From assembly GCA_963402885.1 (NCBI GenBank), contig OY727093.1, forward strand, positions 27,837,409-27,901,408: DNA of 64,000 nt, given 5' to 3'. The position numbers were made by a program, and so were the translations under genes. The notes under the pieces were generated by a model. The model was given only the letters and a program-made list of their open reading frames with translations, was not told the DNA's origin and did not search any database. Of the stretch, positions 1 to 12,600 are shown one piece after another. The stretch's first letter is position 1. Each line of letters starts with the position of its first letter. This stretch comes from Antedon bifida. Taxonomy: Eukaryota; Echinodermata; Crinoidea; Comatulida; Antedonidae.

Positions 1-475
1 ACACAGCTGCCCGATTGGTCGTTCAAAGCCCCATAAGGCAACATATCACACCTGTGCTGAGACAGCTTCACTGGCTTCCGGTAACACAAAGAATTACATT
101 CAAGATCCTGCTCTTTGTTTTCAAAGCTCTTCATAATTCTTCATCTAAGTTCATTTCTGAACTTATTCAACCTTATGTTCCTAAGCGGTCTCTGAGATCT
201 CGATCTGAGTCTCTTCTTGCCCATATATTTCATCCCTCCACTAAGTTTTATGGAAATCGTTCATTTTCTTCGGCATCCGTTTCTCTATGGAATGCGTTGC
301 CTATTGAAATCCGTCAGGCTACTTCCACCAGTGTCTTCAAATCTCTCCTCAAAACCCACCTTTTTAATTTGTAATTTTTCAAAATTTTCTGTCTTTGTAA
401 AGCGCATTGAGGCTTTCAGCATAATGCGCTATATCAAGTACCAGTTATTATTATTATTATTATTATATTTGCACA
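1..475 (+). mobile_element. 3' end of a CR1/L2-like retrotransposon
   Basis: Residues HITPVLRQLHWLPVTQRITF, SLRSRSESL and SFSSASVSLWNALPIEIRQA are the conserved C-terminal tail of CR1/L2-group reverse transcriptases; the frame ends at 374 with LLKTHLFNL. A short 3' UTR ends in an ATT repeat (about 447-466). The body is cut by the window edge. It lies antisense to LRP2, in the intron after the last LDLa exon. Confidence 0.8.
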
Positions 476-557
476 CGGGTTAAAGAGTAAACAAGTTGTA
501 GTTGCTGCAGTAACTGCAGTGGAATAATATTGACATAGTCCCTTCAGTAAAACCTAC

Positions 558-689
558 CACAGGTATGCTCATCTTCAGCATCTTCACAATCACTTTGACC
601 ATCGCACACCCAACGATCAGGGATGCAACGACTGAAGCCTGGCTTAGGTGTCGTACAGGTGAAGTAGCCTGCAGAACAGGTAGCTGAGG
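558..689 (-). CDS. LRP2: LRP2 exon: LDLa 7 of cluster III
   Basis: CSAGYFTC, then [17 protein letters not shown] with an insert between cysteines 2 and 3, [15 protein letters not shown]. Last LRP2 exon of the window; phase 1 out, so the next LDLa exon is off the left edge. Confidence 0.9.
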
Positions 690-3600
690 CTAAAAATAAA
701 ACAAAATCACAACATTTAACAATTTAAAAAAAAATTAGATAGATAGAAAACAAATTTAGATAGGAAACATAATAAAAGATAAGAGTTCACAAACTGCTGA
801 TTCTAAATTTAAACAATTACAATAACAAACATTTTTATGTGATTTACTGTATTTAAGGTCAATTATAAATCTATTACAGGATATTGTATGTAAATACTGT
901 AGTAACATGCTAAAAGTTCTCTAGTTGAGAGAGACAAAGGACCACAAATAAACATTTATTCCGAAGAGATTGCCTAGTTCTTGCCTTCTGGTTTCACCTC
1001 TCTTTTCTTTTTCCTTACTCTACTGTTTGTCTGTATGACCAACGAAAATGTATTATTACTTACAGCAATCGCCAGCAGTGTCATCTTCATCAGAACCATC
1101 TCCACAATCATCTTCTGCATCGCACACCCAACTTAATGGGATACAACGATTATTCTGGCAAGTGTAATACCCCGTATGACAAGTAAAGTCAGGTGAATCT
1201 ATAGCAATAAATATCAATATTTTAAATTAAATAGTCATTGACTGACAAAACCACTTATGGCAACAAATGAACAGTGGTTTATCATTCCTTCTAGGTGATA
1301 AAGTACCAGGTAAAACAGGTAATTTATTACAAAGTTTTTACAAAGATTCCCATGAGGAATAAGCACAATAGAGTATCGCAAACCTAACTTTACTATAGGG
1401 CCTGTTCAGACCAGAGTTGTGCTTTCGTAACGTAAGCGGCTTACAACTCCGTAGTAGAACCAGATTAGTGGAAGACATTTCTTACGACAGTGCGTTAGTT
1501 AAGCGATTCTGAACACTTTGCTGTTATGACGCTAATTATAATATGACCTTGCTTGTGATATGAAGCGATAACTCCATGGATCTGAAAATACCTATAAAGT
1601 GACCGACACATGTCTTTCTAGGCCAAATGGCAAAAAACGAATGAGAGCAAACCGACAGGGGTCTATCATTCCTTCTAGGAATTCTTCCCATTAAAGTAAA
1701 ACAGGCATTTGTTATTCTATAGAAATATACTGATGCGAGTATAAGCCCACTCTAGGATATAACAAAAGCAAAACATGAAATCGTACCACAAATATCAGCT
1801 GGTTCATCAGTACTATCTTCACAGTCAGCCTCACCATCACAGTACCAGCTACCTGGGTAACATCGCTGTGAATCATCACAGCGGCGGTACGTTTCAGGGC
1901 ACTCATTTGAACCTAAAAAAGAAACGTAAAGAAGTTAAGACATTGTGTATATTGTCTTTTTAAACTTGCAGGTGTGTTGCAAATTACACTTTTAGAGATG
2001 GTATTTGTATTTCCAAGTTAATCACATTTAAGTGAGCTGTAGATTTCATGTTGCCTCAAAAGACAAGGCCTAATGTTATAATTTATACAGTATGATGCAG
2101 ATAAGTGTATGTAAATAAAATTCAGTACAAAATAACTATAATATATTTCATCATTTTTTCAACAACTATGAAGTCATGGATTCAAAGACATCATGTTCTA
2201 TGACTCTTATTATTTATAACCAAATCTATTTGACAATCTACTGTTGGAATAAATTTAGGCCATTTTCTATTATAAATGCAAACATCAAAGAACCATTTGT
2301 AACAAATTGTATTTTTTAATTTGTTAATAGAATAGAAACTCACTAATTATAGGCCTACAGGATGAAAACTATAATTTATTATGCTTATATAAGTAAGTCT
2401 CATTTAAGGCTTAGAAAGTGGAATAGAAAGAGTCATTAGTTACAACCCTGAAACTAGGTCAGGATTGAACCACCCTTGGTGGTTAACATGCTGGCTTTCC
2501 AATCAATGGGATTGGAAGGCAAGCATGTTAACCCGCAAACTATAGCTCCACTACTATCATTAGCCTTAAATTATAGTGGCTCTCTTTTGCTTGTTTGGCT
2601 TTAAGACTTGCTTTTATTAATAAACTTAAATAATAATAATAAATGAATCATTATTAATGACATAATGATGTAACTTACTGCATGTAATTGGGTCTTCATC
2701 TGATCCGTCTAAACAGTCATTGTCACCATCGCAATAATACGTCTCATGAATACACAAGTTGTTGTTAGGGCAGCGGTCATAGTTTTCAGGGCAAGGAGTT
2801 GGTGAAGCTAAAACATAGAAATAAACGTGTAATTATGTCTCTATTCTTTCATAAAAATAATAAAAGGTTTAAAAAAGGGGGTTCAGTATTGTATTGTCGT
2901 GTTGCACTGCACAGCAAATAAGTACGTTATCATATCATTCAAATAGAGAGATGACAAAAATGATAAACCCAAAACCAAATGATAATACTAATTATAAAAA
3001 GAAAAAACATTTATTGGTCAACTTATCTCATTTTCAAACATATTTCACTATTTATCATATTCTTAAAATAATTTAATTGATAATAATAATAATTTATTCT
3101 TTTTATTGTTGTCTTGTTAATGATATTATTTACTTTATTGTTTTTTCAAGGGTCTGTGCTTAAAAGCTTTACTTATTTTGAGTTCCCTGTAGATAACCAT
3201 ATGTTTTATCATAGTCGTAACTATTGACTATGGTTTTATGAAATCAAAATATATTTGATTGATTGATTGAACCTCACGAACAAAATTTATTCTCTTTTAT
3301 TAAAAAACTTGCAACCTCTGCTTCACAGGTCTACATACTGAGCTAACGAGTGCTTAGTACCTAGTAGGACACGCCCGAATCGTCCCGACTGTTAGAAAAT
3401 GCACAGTATGTAAAAAACAACAGGTGAGAATAAGGGTGCACTTTGTATCTCACTCAGTTTCAGAGTGATTGAGTCATGATCAAAGTTAAAATTTGTATTG
3501 GGCTCTATTCATGCATAAGTGTCATTTTGTATACAGGAGCTTACAGTACATATTCAAGGCATAAAGAATGTATTGTAGTAATCTTTTATCTATGAAACAA

Positions 3601-6600
3601 TACTAGAAACAGGATCTAGATTAATTGAAAAAAAGGGGATTTATAATTTAATTCTTCTGTTTTCAATTACCCATAATCATGACAGTGTAATTTAATTGCT
3701 TAAACAATTTACAATGCTATGAAAATTATATAAAAACTACAAACAGCAAATTACGTAAGAGGGAAAAAAGAAGAAAAAAAAAGATCAATACAACAAGAAA
3801 GCTTTTGGAGTACACGGTTCCCTGTTTGTGGTCACTTACAAGACAGGGGCGTACCATGGGGGGTCGATGCTATGATGGGTAGTGCAGGGAGCGATATTTC
3901 TTTTCGTACATAAGTTGGGCGACCTCTCATAAAACGTCACAAAATAAACATGAATATTCATTATTCATATCCATAAGAATTGAGTTAACTACAATTCGCT
4001 AATGCAAACGCTTTCCGTCTGTGCTGTGTAGTCGAGTCAATTAGACTATGGACTTTGCATGTCGATGTATGGGGTTCGAATCCCATGACCAACTTCTTTT
4101 TACTTTATAGTGAGAGAATAGATTATTTATTTAGAGGGTTAGGTTTAGTTATATTTTAGAAAGTAGTTTGGCTATCTTTCACAAGGAGACCCCAACTTAT
4201 TATGTACGAAAAAAAAATTGTGTGCAGGCACCATGCATCCTAGGAATATTACGCACACGGTGGGCATTCGGTATGTATTGGCTTTTATTTACTGCATGTA
4301 CACAGTAGTACAATGTATGTTTCTGTTATCTATTATCTGTATGGAAAGGCCTTTAAACTGTTTTAATGAAGTGTCCTTGTTCTAGGGTTTTACACCATAA
4401 AACACAAGACAAACATCATTGAACAGTGTATTACCGTATTTATCTCTTTGTATTTATCAAGGATTTACTTAAGAATAGGCTTTTAAGTTTAATGGTTATT
4501 ATTGAATTCTATGATATCCATGCCAACGTCTGTCAATGTGGAATAGTATTTCATTGTTATAGAAATTTCTAGAAATCTGCGACCAAAAATCTATGTATAG
4601 ATATATATATTTTAATTGAATGCACAATGGATAATCCATATTATATATAGAAATTATTCATGATCACTGATTAGATTTGGGATTCCTCTAAAATTGTTTA
4701 CAGCCAGTGGCATAACAGCTTTGAGCACTTACTGGCTAAACCCAGTGGCACCATGAGCTGAAGTAACGGACTCAGAGCATAATGCAATTACCCCCATTAT
4801 GAGTGCTTAATCAGGGGTCTTTTCCCCTGCCTTACGCCACTGTTTACAGCTTGTTTTTTACTGTAATGTACATAATCAGAAACAATACAGGGAAGATGTC
4901 TATAAGCGTAACTAATTCTGTAACATGCTTGACTAAATAACAGCAGATTTTCAAATTTACATACAATATGCAACTACAATAATTTAATACAGTATTAATA
5001 TAATATAATAAATATTTACAAATATGTGTTTACTTTTGATTTTAGCCTTTAATAATTTTTTATTCAAAATTGTTATGATAATAATCTTGTCTTTTCAATA
5101 TAAATTTTATCAAAACTTTAAAATATATATTTATACACTGTACATATTAATATAAATTGTATTTGTATTTTGTTTTGTATGTGTACATCCTAAGGGATTC
5201 TACCATTCAACCATGGTTCAACAGACCCTTTTTGAAGGTGCTAAATGAGGAAAACCTGGAATGGGTTACGTTCAGAAAAAAATTTGATCGAACCACAGGG
5301 CTGCTAACAATGAACCAATTGGTATTTTGGTATGCAACTCTATTATTGGGCTTTGTTTGGGATAATGTATTGTACAGAAACCAGTCAGCCTAGTGTTATT
5401 TATAACACATAAATATATCACCTGTCATTTGATTGGATGATTGTGGGTCACATGGCATGCAATAGTAATATATGCTTTTTAAATATAAATTGTACCAAAA
5501 ATGAAACTTACGACAATCTATTTCATCAGTGGCATTGGCATCTCGGCAATTATTAGCGCCATCACAGACAACAGCCAAGCTTAGACACCTGCCATTTCCA
5601 CATGTAAACTCGTCAAATTCGCAGGTTGGGAAGGCTAGAAATAAAACAAATCATACTCTGATTTTAGTAATTTATAATAACTTTAATGCACAAATATGAA
5701 AAGAAAAACAAGATTAAAAGGTAATATATTTTTCACATCGATATGAGCAAATACATTTTCCTCATGTCTTAGTGGAATTGAATTAACACATTTATAAACA
5801 TAATAAATGTATTAAATATTATATTATTCCATATTCATAAAGCTCTTTTAGAAGTTTTATCTGTCTCCTTTTTATCTATTAACTGCTAACAGTACATCAT
5901 CATATTATATTGCATTTTAATGTTACTGAAGAGTACAAAATATCTTATTTGATTTACAGACTTTCACAGCTGGTTTTTTCCTACACAATTAACAACATTA
6001 CAATGCACTGACATTTACAGGGGTGTGTCCGCTATGAGTCACAATTGATAAAATATGACAAAAACACTGGTTGAATTGATACCTGGATGTTCTGTATGAT
6101 AAATTGCTTTCCTAAAAAATACTGGTTGAATCTAACAATTATGTACATTTTAATTTGACAGGCAGAGAGAAACCCTATACTGTGAATGATACAGGACTGG
6201 AGATGATAAAAATGTTGAGTTGCCTACTGTGTGGTTCTTGTTAGGGTGATAGCATACCCTAAACACAGTGGTGTAACAACTATGAGCACTTTCTGGCTAA
6301 ACTCAGGGTCCCTAGAGCTTAGGGGGCTCCAGAGCATGGGTAGCTCCAATCCAACTTCCCAGCGCTAGAGGGCCTCTCATGAGTGCAAAACCAGAGGACT
6401 TTGCTCCCAGTTGCGTTACGCCACTGTCTAATCAATGTTGGCCTAACCACCAAATCATAATGGTACAGTATATGCTGTTTGAGCCTTCAAACCAGAAGTA
6501 GAAAGTTCAAATCATTTCTTGTTGCTTGTGCCTGTTCCGCTACAATATGGCACAATAATGACTATATTTATATTATTTATATATTGTTGCGTAGTAAATT

Positions 6601-9600
6601 ATAAGAAACTTACGACAATCTACTTCATCACTGTTATCTCGACAGTCGTTGTCATAATCGCAACGCCATACATACGGAATGCATCTAGAATTATCGCACA
6701 TGAATTCGGAATCACCACATTCATGGAAAGCTGGAAATAAAACAATATGATAATCATTATTTAACATCTCATTATTCATTGTCTGTGGACAGCAAGTTCT
6801 GTGTCAAATGGTATACAATTTAAATAAAGTAAATGTTTATAGGTTGATTGGAACAGTTTTTTTTGTTTTTCATACGTATCCAACAGCGAGTAACTCGCCA
6901 ATTACAGGAAGGATAAAGTATTTAATTTATCGTGCTTATAAACTAAGTCTCATTTGAGGCTTAGGGAGTGGAGTTGAAAGAGTTGTGAGTTACAACCCTG
7001 GCACTAGGAATTGGAAGGCAAGCATGTTAACCACCACAGCTCCACTACAATCTCATGAAAATATTCTCTCCATTTAATGAACACAAAACATTCATCATTC
7101 ATTTTGTACTGTCATAATGTAATGTATTTAAATTAAACCATTTTGAATTGGACGTCAATGGCTATGTACAGTATACAACTAGGTTGAGCTGAGTTTTTGT
7201 GTGGAGCACAACATTTATACTGTAGACGGCATGTCAGAGGTTAGTTTCATATTATTTATCGACCTATCATGCTGCACAATAGTGGGCCATTGAATAGAAC
7301 AATTCAAGATCATTTCTACATTTACAACAAATGCCACATGATACGAAATCAATTAATCAAAAGGCACGGATATATTTAAATGTGCAATAACACATGTACA
7401 TGTTCTCAAAACACAGTACAATAGTACCAGGATCGTATTTAAACTGATTGTTCATCCTTAGTAACCTAATACGATTAAGTACAGTACTGTAGGTATGATT
7501 TGTACTTTATGTAAAACTTACCGCATAGATACTCGGCTTCATCAAAAGGCAAGGATATATTTAAATGTGCAATAACACATGTACATGTTCTCAAAACACA
7601 GTACAATAGTACCAGGATCGTATTTAAACTGATTGTTCATCCTTAGTAACCTAATACGATTAAGTACAGTACTGTAGGTATGATTTGTACTTTATGTAAA
7701 ACTTACCGCATAGATACTCGGCTTCATCTGAATTGTCAACACAATCATTGTCAAGATCACACGCCCACAGATCAGGAATGCAGTTGCCATTAGCGCAGTA
7801 AAAATTGAACAAGCCAGTACATGAGTTACTTTCATCTAGAGTTTTAAAACAAAAGCATTACATATTTATAGTGACGGAAATAGTTACTACTACTTGGTTT
7901 TTGTGTAAAGATCTGTCTACACTATCAAACTAGTTTGACAAAAACAGTGTGATGTGTGTCCAAATATGGTAGTGATATGACATCATCATGTCCATATATG
8001 GGCCCATCACATTTTTTTGTCACATAAAGTTTGACAGACAGAGCTTTGATGCTGAGGTTCACTTTAGAATAATGAGAATAAATTTATTGACTAACAGGGA
8101 TTAAAATAAATAAAATAATAACTAAATTTGAGACTTATATTTTTAGCGCAATCTCCAAAATCAGTGACGTTGCATTACAGTGCAGATTATTACGTCAAAG
8201 TATTTCAACATAACAAGTTTTTTGGCCTTCTTCCAACCAATTCAATAAGTCGGAAAATATTAAAGAAATCATTTGCTTACTTAGACTAGGTCTTGATATT
8301 ATAATAGGGTACCTGGGCTAATATTTGAAATTTAATACTAGTTATGTAATATTACAGTTTAAAGTGGGTCACTTATACGTGAGTTTAAATTTACAGTATG
8401 AAATGGTTATTTAATGTTATATAATGTGCAGTAACACGTCTCTGCTGGGGCTTTTCAATAATTTGATGGCAATTCTTTTTTCAGCTTTAACACTGAACAC
8501 AGTATGAGAACTTTACGCACATCAAATTGATACATATTATATTTTTTTAATATTGAATTAAATTAAAGGGTAACATGCACAAACTTCTGCTTTCCAACAT
8601 TCCTCTTAAAAGGTAATGTTTAATTATTAATTCCTAATATTTGTATATACTGTAAAAAAAATGAACAAATAAATATTATATAATAATTTATTATGATTAC
8701 TTCCTAAAAGATGGTCCCTATTTTCAATTAATATTCACACACAAGATGATCCCTACTCATCTCAAACAACATCATGTTCCCATATGGGGCATACAGTGGG
8801 AACTTTCTCATTGTGCATTTTGTTCAAGTTGATGGGTGTATAAATTTGGTTTGTCGAGGGTAGTTATTCTGATGTTTTAAGTATGCTATACAGAGTTGAA
8901 TAATACCATAATACTCCAGTATTAGAAGAGTGTCCTCGGCAAGTAGAGGAATTCAAGTTGAAATTTTCGTAGGGAATGGGGGTGGGGTGACAATCTATAC
9001 AGTTAGTTCTAACCCAAATTAATTTAGCCATGTTAATATTGCCCATCATTTGGTTCACAAGAAAGGGTCTCTGTAATAGGGGTGTTCTCTGAATAGGGGT
9101 GTCCTCAAAGAAGAGGTGTCACCAAAGAAGGTTTTTTACTGTACAGTATATCTATGTACAGTATATTATCACTAAATTTGAATAAATAACTCACCAACGC
9201 ATGTTTTGTCATTATTAACCAGCTTTTGACCATCAGGGCATGAACATACTGCAGATGAATTATCAATGCCAGGAGAACAGATATCACTGCATCCTCCATT
9301 GAATGAATCACAAGGGCTTGAAGAACCTAGAAAAAAGAGAGATATTTTGCCATTAATAATTTATATTAATTGTACTACACTGATCTAAAGTCAGTGATGT
9401 TATACAACTAAAATCATCAAAATGTTCATCATTCAGTGTTCTTCCGAAGCAGGGATTCGCTGGAAATAAGAAAGTTTCCGGATGAGATTTCAAAATGGTA
9501 TTTCTAAAAAAACAAAATCAATTTAAGACTTCTGCAGTTACTGCAGTTAATTACATTTTTCTTTTTACTGCAATAATGTATGATTTTAGTTGTTGCAGTA

Positions 9601-12600
9601 GTTAAAAGCTTATGAATATTTTATGTAATAACAGTTACTTGGTTAATTACCAAAAAAAATACTTACTAAATTAATTGCATACATAGGTCAGACAGTAATG
9701 GCAGTAAAATACATTTGAAATTATCCCTAACTAACCATTATCCACTCTAAATTAAAATTTTCATTTATTAATTTTGTTCACAATTGACTTATAAATTCGG
9801 AAACATTTTTAATATCATTTCCTTTATTTTATCTTATTTCTTTACTACCTTTTTAAATTATGTATACTGTATAATGGGGGAAAAAAATAAATATTTATAT
9901 TTCACTGTATCAATAAAAATGTTTGTTATATCGACCAATTATGCTTCTCTGACAAAGGCTTATACAATAGCTGTACTATTATTGATTTTGTACCAAATGA
10001 ACGTTTGTACTGTGCAACCTACAGTTTTCATATTATATATTCATTATCACAGAGTTCAGCCAATATTTTAAAATATGTATTTTTATTAATGGTTTCCTTA
10101 AGCTGAAGAATAGAATACAACTTTGTAACCTTAGAATGCATTGGCAACACAACAGGTTGTAAAATAGCTTATTCTTAAACAATTTAGTCGAGATGATAGA
10201 CCCTTTCAGAATTGAACAGAGCCCAAATAAAAATATCTAATATATATATATATTAATCTATTTTAAAATTATTTATCACATATTATGTACTATATATCAA
10301 TTTGATGAAGGAACACAACTTTAGTAACAGTAATTATTATTATTATTATTATTATTACTTGTATAGCGCACATTTATACAACATTTAATTATAATCAGCG
10401 GCGCTTCACATCAATTAGTATCGTAACATTGTTTGAAATATAGTGCTTTTAAATGTTTTTTAAACTGATTACAGTCGTCTAAATGTTTAATGTGACTTGG
10501 TAATTACATACATTAGTACTGGAAGGGGTCAACAGGTAGTGTAATAATTCAAATATCTACATGTGATGGCGACTAATGTTAATGTGTTTTGTGTATCAAT
10601 GTTGTAGTTGTGTAATGGGCCATATGGGAACACAGTGTCATTATGAGTTCACCAAAAAGAAATAAATAAATTACTAAGTAAAGAAACAGTTTTATAGTGC
10701 AATATCATAAAAAAAAATGTTTTAAATATTAAATACCTGTAAAGAAAAATTGTGATTCTACTTAAATTATGTTTTTTTAATATTATGCACACAGCACTTT
10801 CTTTGTTTTCGATTGGAAAAGAAAATGAATCCATTAGGCAGCATAAACAATGGCAATCAATACATTTTGTGGTTGTTTAATTTACTGTACAGTATACATT
10901 ATATCAGGTTCGCACTTAACATGAACTTATAGTCATGGAGATTTCTCCATGGTATAGTATAATACACTGGCATTGTATGTCAAGGAATGATATGGTTTAA
11001 AACTGAATTTTAGGGCAAAAAAAATCTTGGCCGCCATTCCACAGGCAATAGAATTACTTTACTACAAACAAGCACAGTAAATTATTATAAACATTCTCAT
11101 GTTTTGGTACGTTGATTAAATATTGACAAACTATTAAAAATAACGATTAATTAAAACGATTGCAATTATGCAATTTTGTAAAATGATTTTTTTTAGAATA
11201 TTTTTTTTTAAACAAATAGCAAGAAAGTCATTTGATGAGATTTTTTTTTATTTGGACATATTTTAATATAAAAGTAAAATTGGTGAACAAAGGGGAAAAA
11301 TAATTGAATATGAAAGGGATTAACAGAAAGAAAGGGGGTGAGGGTGTGTGAAGTTTAATCTGTTGTTTAATTGTTTAATTTAATCTATTTTTATCTTACA
11401 AACAGATGACAAACAATGAAATTAACTAACAGTAAAACTTTTTAGAAAAAAGAAACCACAATATCAAATTAGTCATACTCAATTCATCCACAATATTCTA
11501 TTATTATTACAATTTTCTATTTTTACTATTATAATGCCATTCTGATTCAAGCGTAACCCAGACATTTAGTCAATTTTACAAGGGAAAGACGTACCCAAGG
11601 ACAAAAATGTATAGTATATTCTTTTGTTTAATGTTTTTGTTTTATATATCAATTCAATATCAGATTTCAATAAATTTCAAGTAATACCTACAGTACATTA
11701 TTTCATAATTTTTATAAACAAAATAAAATTAATAACACCAACATTCACCTAAAAAATCATCTACAGTAATCCACAATCTAATGGAACATATGGTAGAGTA
11801 TTACTTAAACTCCAGATTCTGATAACAATACCGTAAAAATTATATTAATCTAATATTAAAATTGTCTTATAATATAAAAATTTCAATTAATAATTTCTTA
11901 CAGTGCTACTCGGCCGTTCCAAGGCAAAACAACGTAACTACAAAATGTTGCTTTTCGAGAAAAATTGAATTGAAGTTTGAGTGTTTGCATTTCAGCAACA
12001 AATTATCGTAATGATGTGAAATTTTGCATGAGTATATATAAATAATAATTATTATTAAATACGAAATGTTGAATAATTTAAACAATTTTATCAAAAGTTA
12101 TTACCACTTTTAACAGATACGTTGTTTTGCCTTGGAAATGACGTGTATAGAATGAAAGTCATTTCTTAGGCAAAACAACGTAACTGCGATATTCTGTGGC
12201 AAAACAACGTAACTGTGGTCATTCCATGGCAAAACAACGTAACTGTGATGATTTTAAAAACAATGGATTGAAACTCTTTTTGAAGAACAGGGAGGGCTGC
12301 AATCACTAATAATGCCTACCAACTAGGTTGGCTTAACAAAGAGTGCATTTGAAGCTAGGCTTAGCCATTTTGATCTACTATTTATGATATAGACTTACAT
12401 TATTATGTTATAGCCTACCTACGGTACTAACCTGCTACTACAAGGCCCACGTACAACAATGCAAAAACGGCCGTCCTACTAGCCTAGGCCTAGCCTAGTT
12501 CCATTGACAGTACTGGGATACTAGGCCTAGGCTAGATTAGGTAGGTCTGTCAAAAATAATAGCCTAGCCTAGTTTCATGCTTGCATGAACTTTTTCGTAA

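Larger units (their letters stand above)
2808..5511. other. 2.7 kb intron of LRP2
   Basis: Holds a TAA/TTTATT-rich retroelement-like tail near 3080-3260, a tRNA-like segment at 4022-4090 and a hAT-type MITE at 4705-4842. The remainder is AT-rich, with no coding signal recognised on either strand; the plus-strand frame at 5157-5393 has no recognisable motif. Confidence 0.5.

Noticed and set aside
4022-4090. Functional tRNA gene
   Set aside because: Box B is good, but the T-arm pairs imperfectly and no acceptor stem could be formed.
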